Source: Planctomycetaceae bacterium
GTDB taxonomy: Bacteria; Planctomycetota; Planctomycetia; Pirellulales; Thermoguttaceae
DNA: 15,447 bases
Reading direction: 5' to 3'
Assembly: GCA_031278315.1 (NCBI GenBank)
Contig: JAITKS010000169.1
Location: 1-15,447, forward strand
The notes below the pieces were generated by a model. That model worked only from the letters and a program-made list of their open reading frames with translations. It was not told the DNA's origin and did no database searches. Of this stretch, positions 6,156-14,778 are shown one piece after another (the first letter of the stretch is position 1; every line of letters starts with the position of its first letter). Both the position numbers and the translations under genes were made by a program.

Positions 6156-6743
6156 ATGACTGAATATTCAGATATTAAGGAAGATGTAAAACCGGAAGAA
6201 CTGATTGCGAAATCAGATTCGATAGATGCTGTTTCGTCGGCAGACGATAATTCTGAAGGCGGGTCTATTGGAACGTCGTCGGAAGTTATACAGCTGAGAG
6301 AAGAACTTGAAGAGATGAAGAATCGTTCCTTGCGGGCGTTAGCAGACCTTGAAAATTACCGCGTACGGTCGAATCGGCAGATAATTGAAGAACGAAAATA
6401 TGCAAGCATCGATTTAATAAGAGAATTATTAGCCGTTTGGGACAATATCGGAAGAGCTTTAGACGCCGTAAATAAAACGCAGAATCTTGAAACACTAGTA
6501 GAAGGCGTGAACATGGTACATCAGCAATTTCTCGATATTTTAGCGAAATACAATTGTGAAAAAATTGACGCTGTACATCAACCCTTTGATCCAAATTTTC
6601 ACGCCTCGATAGCTCAAGTACCAAACGAAGATTTTCCGCCAAATACTGTTATTGAAGAAATTTTAACCGGATTCAAATTACATGACCGAGTTGTACGACC
6701 AGCACAAGTAGTATTATCCTCAGGCAAGCAAGTTAGTGGTTAG
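6156..6743 (+). CDS. grpE: Nucleotide exchange factor GrpE
   Basis: Releases ADP from DnaK and so resets the DnaK-DnaJ folding cycle. The acidic, disordered N-terminus (1-42) precedes a long dimerising coiled coil (about 43-80, EVIQLREELEEMKNRSLRALADLENYRVRSNRQ), a helical bundle (84-130, IDLIRELLAVWDNIGRAL), and the C-terminal beta wing that contacts DnaK (PFDPNFHASIAQVPNEDFPPNTVIEEILTGFKLHDRVVRPAQVVLSSG, about 143-190). Its 195 residues are normal for the family. The ATG follows AAGAAAAAAAG, not a clear Shine-Dalgarno. The last codons and the TAG stop (GTTAGTGGTTAG) are written in the GGTTAGT repeat that starts here, so the final residues VSG look repeat-derived rather than conserved. dnaK is not in the window. 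Confidence 0.95.
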   Translation: MTEYSDIKEDVKPEELIAKSDSIDAVSSADDNSEGGSIGTSSEVIQLREELEEMKNRSLRALADLENYRVRSNRQIIEERKYASIDLIRELLAVWDNIGRALDAVNKTQNLETLVEGVNMVHQQFLDILAKYNCEKIDAVHQPFDPNFHASIAQVPNEDFPPNTVIEEILTGFKLHDRVVRPAQVVLSSGKQVSG

Positions 6744-6776
6744 TTAGTGGTCAGTGGTTAGTGGTTAGTGGTTAGT
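6732..6776 (+). repeat. GGTTAGT tandem array at the grpE stop
   Basis: An irregular run of GTTAGTG 7-mers overlapping the grpE stop codon. The last 24 bases (6753-6776, AGTGGTTAGTGG in register) are the exact reverse complement of 6948-6971. The array flows into the TTCGCATGCGGA module (to 6817) also present at 1690-1733. Confidence 0.85.
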
Positions 6777-6971
6777 TCGCATGCGGATATTATCATCGGT
6801 TGTAAGTTCGGGTCGTTAAATTCCTATTTTGTGTTTATGAATTTTAAAAATAAGGTTAGTTAAAAATAAACTTGAAACCTTCAAGAAATCCCGCTGATAT
6901 ATTACTAATTGCAAATATTTCAAATCTGCAATTGTATCAATTTCCGCACTAACCACTAACCACTAACCACT
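6753..6971. terminator. Perfect 24-bp inverted repeat between convergent genes, possible bidirectional terminator
   Basis: Arms 6753-6776 and 6948-6971 are perfect reverse complements, each about three and a half GGTTAGT units. The 171-base loop holds the second TTCGCATGCGGA module and the second 80-bp unit. Transcripts from either side would carry the full stem. There is no T-run after the arms, so it may block transcription or protect RNA ends rather than act as a classic intrinsic terminator. Confidence 0.45.
6831..6906 (+). repeat. 80-bp dispersed unit, copy 2
   Basis: Matches 4292-4370 over its whole length and ends in a clean CCGCTGATATATTAC (6891-6905). It sits inside the inverted-repeat loop between the convergent genes. 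Confidence 0.6.
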
Positions 6972-9861
6972 AATTTTGTCTTTTTAGGAAGACTGGTAAA
7001 CATTGTAGATATGAATTTTCGTTTTCGCTTAATTTAATCAATGATTCAGAGCTTTTACCGATTACCATCGGTACGATAATATCGTTTGAATTTTGACGTA
7101 GAATGTATAACGTTCCGTTTTTTTCTGTTAGCGGAGTTTTCATTCGGCATTGCCATCTATTATTTTCGTAAACTAATATTCCGATCCAATCGAATTCTAA
7201 ATTAAATTTTCCGATTATATTTTTTAAGTTTTTATGTTCTTGTTTTGTTTTTTCGATTATTTCGTTGATATTCGGCATTCGGCTTAATGCAACAGTTGCA
7301 AGATTTCGCTGCGGAATAGTATTTTTTGAATCTACATCCATCCAATTGACATCTTTATCGACATTACTTGTTGCGATTATTTCGATGCAGCGTTTAAAAT
7401 TTAAGTTAAAAATTGGATCAATCGCTGCCGTGTCTGTGATTAATAAATCTAAAAGAATAAATTTCAAAATTGGATCAATATCGTTTGAGCGTAATAATTC
7501 TCCAATCAAACTGCATACAACTTCGATTGCATTTGAATCGGCGGCATCTAATTTTTTTAATGCTGCAATTGAAAATTCTGATTGTGAAATGTTTGGTACT
7601 TTTTCGGGTTTAAATTCGCTTTCGTAAATAGTAATCGGCTTATGGTCGGAGACAAGTGTTGTGATGTACTCATAGTTTCCGGCTCGGTCGAGTTTTTCGG
7701 GTTTTTTAGTTAGGTAGTACCAATTTTCTTTTCTGATCCATCGCCAAACATTTTTTTGAGCTAAACTTTCAAGGATTTTTTTTGTTGAAGTCAAAGTTTC
7801 AGAGGTATAAGGTTTCATTTCGGCTAACAATTTTAAGTATTGTGTAGGCGGAAAGAGTTGTTCAAGCGAGTCTGAAATTTTCGATGCTAATTCGTTAATT
7901 GATGTTAATAGTTCTGTAGAATTTTCGCGTAATTTTTTTATATCGTGTGCGTTTGCCGAATATGAAATATTCAATTTACGCAGCATATCGGTTACTGTTT
8001 GAATGTTATCTAATTCTTTAAGGACTTCTTCAGCGTCGGTTGCTGCCGGATGTTGTTTATAATTTGTTACGAAAGATTGCAAGGCGTTTTTATATTCAGC
8101 GAAATTAGATATTTTATTTACGATTTCGTTGAATATTTTATTTTGTTCGAGTTCCGATTTAATTTTTGTTTCGTAATCTGAAATAGACTTTCTTATAACA
8201 GAGTTTTGTCTTTTTAGTGTTTCTGAAGTATCGGGATATTTTTTGTCGAGGGTATCTATTTGTATAAATAATTCTGTTAGTTGTAATAGTATTTCGTCAG
8301 GTGTTAAAATTTCGTTTTGACGCAGTTTATTAAAATTGTTTGTAATGAATTTTATGTTTTCGTTGTATTCGGTATCAAGTTTTGTTTTTAGCGGTCTTGT
8401 TGCGGTTTCGTAGCGGAGTTTTAATTTAGTTAGACTTGTTTTTTCTGCTGTTGTCCGCATGAGTTGTTCAGCTTGTGTGATAGGTTTTTTTATTTCGTTT
8501 GCTTCTTCTTGAGTTGCCGGTTCAGGAGTAATATCTAGAGCTTGTGATGCTTGATTGTAAAAACGTTCAAATTCGTTTGCGCGTTTTTGATCGGTATCGT
8601 ATAAGTTACGTAGTTTTTCAAATGCGGTTGCGACTTGCGGATTTACGCGGATACTGTAAGTCTGTTCAATTTGTTGCAGTGTGCCGGGTATATCTTCGTA
8701 ACGCCGATTATTTTCGAGTTCTTCTAATGCGGCGAGAGTTGTTGAAACGGTATGATTGTAATTTCTCATATTCAATCCCCAAACAATCAATCCGCCGATA
8801 AAAATACAAACGCATGCAACGGCAGTAACAAGGATTTTAATTTGACGTGAGCGTTGTAATTCGTAATTTTCAATTTGTAATTGATAACGTTCTTCAAGAT
8901 GTATCGGAATAGGCGTATCGGTTTGAGTTGCGACAGTTAAAAGAGCGTAATGAATTTGTTCTAAAACCGGTGCTGAACTTTCGGCGTTTAATGCGTCATT
9001 TAAATCAGCGGCGAGTTTATTGAATTTTTTTTGCAATTCTTTTTGACGCTGCGTTTCGGTCAGCCAGAGGACTGCCGCCCGAATAGTATGTTGAATCGGC
9101 TGCGGCATTGTCATGTTAGTATTAGCGAGTAATTTTTGCATCTTATCGTAAATGACGGCAGCTTCATTGTAAGCAAACGCATTAAAATGTTTCAGTAATA
9201 TTTCAGATAGATTGTGTAAAATTATTGTGCAAAGTTTTTGACGATATTCGGGCGGCGGCGGAATTATCCAATCGGGCGAACTCAATTCAGAATAAAGTGA
9301 TTGAATTTGTGTGATATTTTTTGTTGTAATTACGTTTTGAACTTCTTTTTCTAATTCTTTGAGCCGAGTTTTTTCAAATACTTCTTGATCTTCGCGCCAA
9401 AAAGAATTTTGTTGATCAATTTTGGCAATAGAGCGTAAAACAGCAAGACGTTCTCGAATCGGTGAACCGTTTAATGCGTACAAACGATGCCAACGTAACA
9501 ACGGCTCAAGCGGTGACATTTTCAAATAAGCGTTGTTCAATTCTTTGTGTAATTCAGCAGGTAATGCAGGCGGGATATTGTAACCAAGTGTCGAAACAAT
9601 TTCTATCCACTCGTCCCGTTCAGCAAAATCAAGTGTGACATACATAGTTGCGAGCGGAGGCTGCATCTCTGATAACCGGATACCTTCGGCTATATTGCCT
9701 TCGCGAATATGTTGAGAACATTGCAGCATGCGCCGATTCAGTTCACTGCAAGCCTCTGCATAATCCCGCGCATACTGACGTATTTGAACAGGCGTTACCG
9801 TTTCAGGAAATAAAATCACTGTACGGATATTTTCGATTAAATTTTGAATATTGCGTATCAT
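6970..9861 (-). CDS. Unknown 963-residue single-pass membrane protein, helical/coiled-coil rich
   Basis: I do not recognise a named family. One clear membrane segment, ILVTAVACVCIFIGGLIVWGL (about 343-363), follows basic residues RSRQIK, which predicts a cytoplasmic N-terminal part of about 340 residues. That part is helical and rich in Leu, Glu, Arg and Gln (ARDYAEACSELNRRMLQC, EGNIAEGIRLSEMQPPLA, WHRLYALNGSPIRERLAVLRSIAKID). After the membrane comes a long Glu/Lys/Asn/Gln-rich region typical of coiled coils (about 370-690), then a tail with several Trp/Tyr (WRWIRKENWYYLTKKPEKLDR) and a possibly beta-rich end. There is no signal peptide, nucleotide-binding motif or repeat domain. A structural or envelope-spanning scaffold would fit, but this is a guess. 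The ATG has no Shine-Dalgarno. The TAG stop lies in the GGTTAGT repeat. It is separated from ppk by 276 bases on the same strand. Confidence 0.8.
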   Translation of the reverse strand: MIRNIQNLIENIRTVILFPETVTPVQIRQYARDYAEACSELNRRMLQCSQHIREGNIAEGIRLSEMQPPLATMYVTLDFAERDEWIEIVSTLGYNIPPALPAELHKELNNAYLKMSPLEPLLRWHRLYALNGSPIRERLAVLRSIAKIDQQNSFWREDQEVFEKTRLKELEKEVQNVITTKNITQIQSLYSELSSPDWIIPPPPEYRQKLCTIILHNLSEILLKHFNAFAYNEAAVIYDKMQKLLANTNMTMPQPIQHTIRAAVLWLTETQRQKELQKKFNKLAADLNDALNAESSAPVLEQIHYALLTVATQTDTPIPIHLEERYQLQIENYELQRSRQIKILVTAVACVCIFIGGLIVWGLNMRNYNHTVSTTLAALEELENNRRYEDIPGTLQQIEQTYSIRVNPQVATAFEKLRNLYDTDQKRANEFERFYNQASQALDITPEPATQEEANEIKKPITQAEQLMRTTAEKTSLTKLKLRYETATRPLKTKLDTEYNENIKFITNNFNKLRQNEILTPDEILLQLTELFIQIDTLDKKYPDTSETLKRQNSVIRKSISDYETKIKSELEQNKIFNEIVNKISNFAEYKNALQSFVTNYKQHPAATDAEEVLKELDNIQTVTDMLRKLNISYSANAHDIKKLRENSTELLTSINELASKISDSLEQLFPPTQYLKLLAEMKPYTSETLTSTKKILESLAQKNVWRWIRKENWYYLTKKPEKLDRAGNYEYITTLVSDHKPITIYESEFKPEKVPNISQSEFSIAALKKLDAADSNAIEVVCSLIGELLRSNDIDPILKFILLDLLITDTAAIDPIFNLNFKRCIEIIATSNVDKDVNWMDVDSKNTIPQRNLATVALSRMPNINEIIEKTKQEHKNLKNIIGKFNLEFDWIGILVYENNRWQCRMKTPLTEKNGTLYILRQNSNDIIVPMVIGKSSESLIKLSENENSYLQCLPVFLKRQN

Positions 9862-10137
9862 GATTCATGCTTTGTTAATGGTATTTCTAAAATATATATC
9901 GTTACGAAAATTCTATCTAATAATTGAGAATGTAATTCTCTTCGGGATTTTTGTAATTCAATAAGTAAATTTTTTTGAAGGTTGAAGCTCCTTCCGTAAG
10001 CTAAAGCATACGGTTAATAAAGTTTTTTGGTGAATAGTCTCTAGCGGGACTTCTTGATATTTAGCTCTTGTTCGTGTATTTCGTGTTTAAAAATTAAAAA
10101 AATTTGAAAAACAATTATTCCGCTGATATATTACTAT
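9862..10137. other. Gap between ppk and the membrane-protein gene
   Basis: AT-rich. It contains an imperfect palindrome CCGTAAGCTAAAGCATACGG (9994-10013), a TTCGTGTATTTCGTGTTT stretch (about 10070-10088) and a CCGCTGATATATTAC motif (10120-10134) ending four bases from the ppk stop codon. No gene was seen. Confidence 0.5.
10118..10134 (+). repeat. CCGCTGATATATTAC motif at the ppk 3' end
   Basis: ATTCCGCTGATATATTAC is identical in its core to 1872-1887 and 6891-6905. It lies directly against the 3' end of ppk. It is without the hairpin modules, so the motif can exist alone. Confidence 0.65.
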
Positions 10138-12234
10138 TTATTTATTTTCTGAAATATGCGTTTTATTTTTTAGATAGTTATAAAATTCTATTTGTGCATA
10201 AATTTTAGGTTTTCCTTTTGTCAGGTGGATTTTTTCGTTTGGGTGGTTTGCGCTGATTTTACGTGCTTTGACGTTGTCATTGAGTTGTTTGTTTAATAGT
10301 TCTTGTAAATCAATTTGTAGATTTTTATCTTTAATTGGAGTTATTACCTCAAATCTGTGATCAAGATTTCTTTCCATACAATCAGCCGAACCGATATAAT
10401 ATTCCGGCTCATTATTGTTTCCGAAAACGAAAATTCTAGAGTGTTCAAGAAATCTGTCAACTATTCTTATTGCTCTAATATTATCGCTGTGTTGTGAAAC
10501 TTCCGGTACGAGAGTACAAATACCGCGTACGATTAAATCAATTTTTACACCTGCGTTGCTTGCGTCGTAAAGTCGTCTAATAATTCTTTTATCAACTAAG
10601 TTATTCATTTTTAGTATCATCCAAGCGGGTTTTCCTTTTTTTGCGTTTTTTATTTCTTTACTTATTTTTTCGAGGAAAAATTTTCGAGTACCAAAAGGAG
10701 AAACAACAATTTGTTTAAATTTCGGTACTTGAAATTTTCTGTCGTCGAGTAGATGAAATACTTTATTTATGTCTGCGGTTATTGTTTTGTCGGCAGTTAG
10801 AAAATGTTCGTCGCAATAAATTCGAGTTGTGATTTCGTTTGGATTTCCAGTACCGACAGCAGTGTAATATATGTTCAATCCGTTTTCTTTTCTTCGTATT
10901 AGTATCATTTTACAATGAACTTTCATTCCTGGAATACTTGGCAAGACACGAATTCCTTCTTCTTGCATTCTTGCTGCCCATTCTATATTTGCTGCTTCAT
11001 CGAAACGAGCTTGAAATTCGACAAACACGATTACTTCTTTCCCGTTTCGTGCTGCATTTATCAAAGCGTTTACAATAGCTGAATTTTTTGCTGCTCGATA
11101 GATAGTCATTTTAATTGCACGAACCGCCGGATCAATTGACGCTTCACGCAGCAGGTCAATAATATATTGAAAAGGTTGATAAGGATAATGTAAGAGTATA
11201 TCTTTTTCACGGATAACGTCTAGCATCGACTTACCTATTGAGAAATCGTGAATTTCAAGCGGCTGCAGAGATTCGTACCGCATTTTTTTTGTACCTAGAT
11301 TTTGCGGAAAATTCATCAAGTCTCTAATATTGTTGTAGCGTCCGCCTTTTTCCAGCGAGTCGCGTTTTTTTATACCGAATTTTTTTAGAAGACTTGACAA
11401 CAAATTACGCGGCAATTTGGCGTCGTAAATGAATCGTACTGTATCGCCGTGATTACGTTGTTTTAAGCTGTCGCTGACGGCTTCTAAAAAGCTTTTTGAA
11501 ACATCGCTATCGATATCGAGTTCGGCGTCTCGTGTAAATTTGATCGCGTAAGCTTTATATTTAATAAAACCCAGCACTGCAAAAATATCATCGAGACAAT
11601 ATCTAATTACGTCATCGATATACATAACGTAATAATGTTTATCTTGTCCTTGAGGCAGCACGATGAATCTAGGTAAATGTTCTGTCGGAATTTCAATTAA
11701 CGCAAGATTCTCAGCAGCCGGATTTGTTTTGTGTGTTAGATCAATTACCATGTATGTCGAGTTATCGTGCAAGTTAGAGAAGTTACGGAATCTATCGAGC
11801 ATTATAGGAAACAAATATTGACGTACCGTTTCCTTGAAATATTGACGTACAAAAATTCCTTGCTCTTCGTTTAGTTTCGTTTCGTCGGTAATATAAATAT
11901 TATCTTTTGCCAGCTCAACACATATATTATTGTAGATTTCGTCAGCTTTATGCCTTTGAGCAACTGTCCGTTTATGAATTTCTTTTAGAATTTTTACCGG
12001 ATCATAATCTAAATTTAATCTATCGACGGCATCGCTAAAATTTACTATCCGTTTTAACATTGCGACTCGGACACGATAAAATTCATCAAGATTATTCGAG
12101 AAAATTCCCAAAAACGTGAGCCGTTCCAGCAATGGAACCGTTGAATCGTCAGCTTCAAGAAGTACCCGCTCGTTGAAATTCAACCAACTCAATTCACGAT
12201 TAATATGTAAAACATTTTTTTTACAGGATTTCAT
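10138..12234 (-). CDS. ppk: Polyphosphate kinase 1
   Basis: Reversibly polymerises the terminal phosphate of ATP into inorganic polyphosphate, used in stress survival and phosphate storage. The family start INRELSWLNFNERVLLEA (11-28) and LGIFSNNLDEFYRVRVAML (42-60) are intact. The catalytic core is visible: IYR380, EFQARFDEAANIEWA (406-420) with R410, the phosphorylated histidine H440 in VHCKMILIRR, GTGNPNEITTRIYCDEHFLTAD (461-482), R570, and the second essential histidine H598 in DRFLEHSRIFVFG. These align with E. coli R375, R405, H435, R564 and H592 at a constant small offset. GSADCMERNLDHRFEV (615-630) closes the core. Its 698 residues are normal. The ATG has no Shine-Dalgarno upstream. 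fusA lies upstream on the same strand but 332 bases away across repeats, so co-transcription is doubtful. No ppx is adjacent. Confidence 0.96.
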   Translation of the reverse strand: MKSCKKNVLHINRELSWLNFNERVLLEADDSTVPLLERLTFLGIFSNNLDEFYRVRVAMLKRIVNFSDAVDRLNLDYDPVKILKEIHKRTVAQRHKADEIYNNICVELAKDNIYITDETKLNEEQGIFVRQYFKETVRQYLFPIMLDRFRNFSNLHDNSTYMVIDLTHKTNPAAENLALIEIPTEHLPRFIVLPQGQDKHYYVMYIDDVIRYCLDDIFAVLGFIKYKAYAIKFTRDAELDIDSDVSKSFLEAVSDSLKQRNHGDTVRFIYDAKLPRNLLSSLLKKFGIKKRDSLEKGGRYNNIRDLMNFPQNLGTKKMRYESLQPLEIHDFSIGKSMLDVIREKDILLHYPYQPFQYIIDLLREASIDPAVRAIKMTIYRAAKNSAIVNALINAARNGKEVIVFVEFQARFDEAANIEWAARMQEEGIRVLPSIPGMKVHCKMILIRRKENGLNIYYTAVGTGNPNEITTRIYCDEHFLTADKTITADINKVFHLLDDRKFQVPKFKQIVVSPFGTRKFFLEKISKEIKNAKKGKPAWMILKMNNLVDKRIIRRLYDASNAGVKIDLIVRGICTLVPEVSQHSDNIRAIRIVDRFLEHSRIFVFGNNNEPEYYIGSADCMERNLDHRFEVITPIKDKNLQIDLQELLNKQLNDNVKARKISANHPNEKIHLTKGKPKIYAQIEFYNYLKNKTHISENK

Positions 12235-12327
12235 TTTGTATTGAGATGTTTATTAATGATTTAGAAATTGAAATTTTGATAACTATCTATGAAACTTTAT
12301 AATATGTACTCATCACATTTGAAAATT

Positions 12328-12390
12328 GATTTTTCGTTACAATAAATAAAATCGAAATATAGTGACGCAATGCTTTGTATCTCTACAGAA
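12328..12390. repeat. GTAGAGACA palindrome unit, copy 2
   Basis: Leader TTTTTCGTTACAATAAATAA (12330-12349) is identical to that at 4413-4432, then AATATAGTGACGCAATGCTT and GTATCTCTAC. The inverted pairing is partly decayed. Both leader copies have the same orientation on the + strand although the flanking genes differ in direction. Confidence 0.65.
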
Positions 12391-12416
12391 ACTCAAAATG
12401 AGTGCAGTTTGAAAAT
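12391..12416 (+). repeat. GAGAGCAGTTT repeat, short relative
   Basis: ACTCAAAATGAGTGCAGTTT followed by GAAAAT. Shares only the 3' end of the unit at 5895-5947 and 15043-15095. Confidence 0.4.
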
Positions 12417-12465
12417 ATATGGAATTCTTATAAAAACCTCACATAAAAATTTATTACTGGAAGGA

Positions 12466-12535
12466 ACGCTGTCATCTCGATTGTATCTGAAAACTTGATA
12501 TTGCATTGCCGGCGGGACATCTTGCGTTCCTCCTG
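12466..12535 (-). repeat. Composite dispersed repeat, degenerate core
   Basis: On the - strand AGGAGGAACGCAAGATGTCC, CGCCGGCAATGC and later TCGAGATGACAGCGTTCCTT correspond to the two hairpin modules of 3994-4057. Both stems have lost pairs, so this is an old copy. It lies just downstream of the fusA stop. Confidence 0.5.
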
Positions 12536-12566
12536 AAATTCGTTTTAGAAATTCTTTTACGATTGA

Positions 12567-14675
12567 TTATTTTCCTGCTGCTGCGGCTTCTTTTCTTTCT
12601 TTTATTATGATTTCTTGAATTGAGCTTGGCACCTTTTTATATTTTAGAAATTCCATCGAAAACGTACCTTGACCTTGTGTCATACTTCTTAAAGTTGTTG
12701 AATATCCGAATGTTTCAGCAAGCGGTATTTCACCTTCGATTCTTGTTGTTGCGCCAACAGTTTCTGTAACATTTATTATTCCTCGTCTTGAATTTAGGTC
12801 TCCTACTACATTACCTTGAAATTGACTTGGACATTCTATTTCCATTTTCATTACAGGTTCAAGCAAAGTAGGTTTCATTCTTGGAAAAGTTTCTCTCAAT
12901 GCTGTTTGTGCACAAATTCTGAACGCCAAATCCGAACTATCAACAGAGTGAAACGAACCGTCATCAACTAAAATACTCAAACCTACGACAGGAAAACCTG
13001 CAACCGGTCCTTTCTCTAAAGAGCTGCGAAATCCTTTTTCTATCGCTGGAATATAATTTGTTGGAATTGTCCCTCCGACAATTTTTTCCTCGAATATAAA
13101 GGTTTCTGTTGTTTCTGTGTCTTCCGGTATCGGCGACATTTTACCAACAATATGAGCATATTGACCGCTTCCCCCTGACTGCTTTTTGTGCTTAATATCA
13201 AACTCGGCCGCAGCAGTCGGAGCTTCACGATAATTCACTTTCGGCGGCGAGGTTTCAACTTCAACTTTATACTCACGTTTTATTCGTTCAACATAAACGT
13301 CTAAATGTAATTCGCCCATACCTGCCATTAGTGTTTCGCCGCTTTCAGGGTCAGTTGAGATAGATAATGTCGGGTCTTCTTTGCGGAATCGATATAATGC
13401 TTTGCTTAATCTGTCGGCATCTTTTGTTGCTTTCGCTTTTATTGCAATTCGAATTACCGGTTCCGGGACATACATTGATTCAAGCGTACAATAATCTTTT
13501 TCCGAAGCGAATGTATCTCCGCTTGAACAATCGATTCCTATTACCGCAACAATATCACCGGCACCGGCAGATTCAATTTCTTCACGGCTGTTAGCGTGCA
13601 TTCTAAAAATACGGCTAATTCGCTCCTTGTTGCCCGACCGCTGATTATAATACGTCTCGCCTTTTTTTATTGTACCCTGATAAATACGCATAAATGTCAA
13701 TGTACCATACGGGTCTTCAACTATCTTAAATGCCATCGCAACAGATACAGCGTCCAAGTTAGGTTTGAGAAGTAATTTGTTATCAACGTTGTCAATTATT
13801 TTATCGTGTCCGTTTAGCCACGCATAGTTATCACAGTCTAGGGGTGACGGAAGATACGATACGATTGCATCTATCAAAGGTTGAACTCCTTTGTTTTTAT
13901 AAGCTGTCGCAAGAAAAACCGGAGTAAGCTGACGAGACCAAACCGCAAGACGAATAACGCTGTGAATTAACTCTATCGGCGGTTCTTTTTCTTCGAGAAG
14001 TAATTCCATCATTTCGTCGCTGAACATTGCAAGCGATTCGAGTAAACTGCGTCGAGCTGTATCTGTATCTTTGACCAAGTCAGATGGAATTTCATCACGC
14101 CGTATTTTTTCGCCTTGTTCACCTTCAAAGTAGATTGCGTGACGTTCAACCAAGTCGATAACGCCGCAGAAATCTGATTCTTTTCCGATAGGCAGTTGTA
14201 ACAGTACCGCACCGCATGCAAGTTTTTCGTTGAGTTGTTCTACAACACGATAAGGGTCGGCACCGACACGATCCATTTTGTTGACGAGTGCGAGACGCGG
14301 TACTTCGTAGCGTTTCATCTGGCGGTCAATTGTAATTGACTGCGCTTGTACTCCGCCGACAGAACACAAAACAAGAATTGCCCCGTCAAGTACGCGCAGG
14401 CTGCGTTCTACTTCAACTGTAAAATCAACGTGTCCGGGAGTATCGATCAAGTTGATAAAATTACCGTTCCATTCGACAGTAGTAGCGGCACTTGTGATTG
14501 TTATTCCGCGTTCTTGTTCGAGTTCCATGTGATCCATTGTTGCGCTGCCGTCGTGTACTTCGCCAATCTTGTAGGACTTACCCGTGTAAAAAAGAATTCG
14601 TTCACTGAGTGTCGTCTTACCCGAATCTATATGAGCTGAAATTCCAATATTTCTAAGATTTTTTATATTAAGCAT
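12567..14675 (-). CDS. fusA: Elongation factor G, mitochondrial-EFG1-like (spdEFG1) type
   Basis: GTPase that moves tRNA and mRNA through the ribosome after peptide transfer. G domain motifs: AHIDSGKT (14-21, P-loop), RGITI (56-60), DTPGH (78-82, with the catalytic His82) and NKMD (132-135). Domain II-III segments follow (DPYGTLTFMRIYQGTIKKGE; GMGELHLDVYVERIKREY), then domain IV (VNYREAPTAAAEFDIKHKKQSGGSGQYAHI; GFPVVGLSILVDDGSFHSVDSSDLAF) and domain V (LLEPVMKMEIECPSQFQGNVVGDLNSRRG). At 702 residues it is full length. The P-loop AHIDSGKTTL plus LCSVGGVQAQS and AYKNKGVQPLIDAI resemble human mitochondrial GFM1 more than E. coli FusA. Bacteria with this type usually also encode an spdEFG2 paralogue. 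It stands alone, without rpsL, rpsG or tuf, unlike the classic str operon. No Shine-Dalgarno precedes the ATG. Confidence 0.96.
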   Translation of the reverse strand: MLNIKNLRNIGISAHIDSGKTTLSERILFYTGKSYKIGEVHDGSATMDHMELEQERGITITSAATTVEWNGNFINLIDTPGHVDFTVEVERSLRVLDGAILVLCSVGGVQAQSITIDRQMKRYEVPRLALVNKMDRVGADPYRVVEQLNEKLACGAVLLQLPIGKESDFCGVIDLVERHAIYFEGEQGEKIRRDEIPSDLVKDTDTARRSLLESLAMFSDEMMELLLEEKEPPIELIHSVIRLAVWSRQLTPVFLATAYKNKGVQPLIDAIVSYLPSPLDCDNYAWLNGHDKIIDNVDNKLLLKPNLDAVSVAMAFKIVEDPYGTLTFMRIYQGTIKKGETYYNQRSGNKERISRIFRMHANSREEIESAGAGDIVAVIGIDCSSGDTFASEKDYCTLESMYVPEPVIRIAIKAKATKDADRLSKALYRFRKEDPTLSISTDPESGETLMAGMGELHLDVYVERIKREYKVEVETSPPKVNYREAPTAAAEFDIKHKKQSGGSGQYAHIVGKMSPIPEDTETTETFIFEEKIVGGTIPTNYIPAIEKGFRSSLEKGPVAGFPVVGLSILVDDGSFHSVDSSDLAFRICAQTALRETFPRMKPTLLEPVMKMEIECPSQFQGNVVGDLNSRRGIINVTETVGATTRIEGEIPLAETFGYSTTLRSMTQGQGTFSMEFLKYKKVPSSIQEIIIKERKEAAAAGK

Positions 14676-14698
14676 TTTAATTATTTACAATCGAAAAT

Positions 14699-14755
14699 TT
14701 ATTTGTTTGTTTATTTGTTATTTTATTTGTTATTTATATTTTATTTGTTATTTTG
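14699..14755. repeat. Low-complexity TTATTTGTTATTT tract before fusA
   Basis: TTATTTGTTATTT-like words repeat about three times with slips. On the fusA strand this is an A-rich AAATAACAAATAA leader starting about 25 bases before the ATG. It likely lies in the 5' untranslated region or promoter. An A-rich unstructured leader could help translation in the absence of a Shine-Dalgarno (inference). Confidence 0.5.
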
Positions 14756-14778
14756 CGGTGAAATTTTTTTAATAACAT

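Larger units (their letters stand above)
12235..12566. other. Gap between fusA and ppk
   Basis: Contains a GTAGAGACA palindrome unit (12328-12390), a short GAGTGCAGTTTGAAA relative (12391-12416) and a degenerate composite repeat on the - strand (12466-12535). No gene was seen. A ppk promoter should be here but none is distinct. Confidence 0.55.

Noticed and set aside
6286..6642. 118-codon open frame on the - strand opposite grpE
   Set aside because: Antisense to a well-conserved gene; composition follows the grpE codon pattern and no family is recognisable.
6732..6971. CRISPR array
   Set aside because: The units are 7 bases long and contiguous, with no spacers, and no cas gene is present.
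7265..7627. 120-codon open frame on the + strand inside the 963-residue gene
   Set aside because: Complementary shadow of the long - strand frame, which is continuous and far longer. The same holds for the frames at 8544-8801 and 9648-9863.
9994..10013. Intrinsic terminator for ppk at the palindrome CCGTAAGCTAAAGCATACGG
   Set aside because: The loop is too small, the stem has a mismatch, and no T-run follows on the ppk strand.
14346..14639. 97-codon + strand frame opposite the start of fusA
   Set aside because: Antisense to the conserved EF-G G domain; no start context or known domain.
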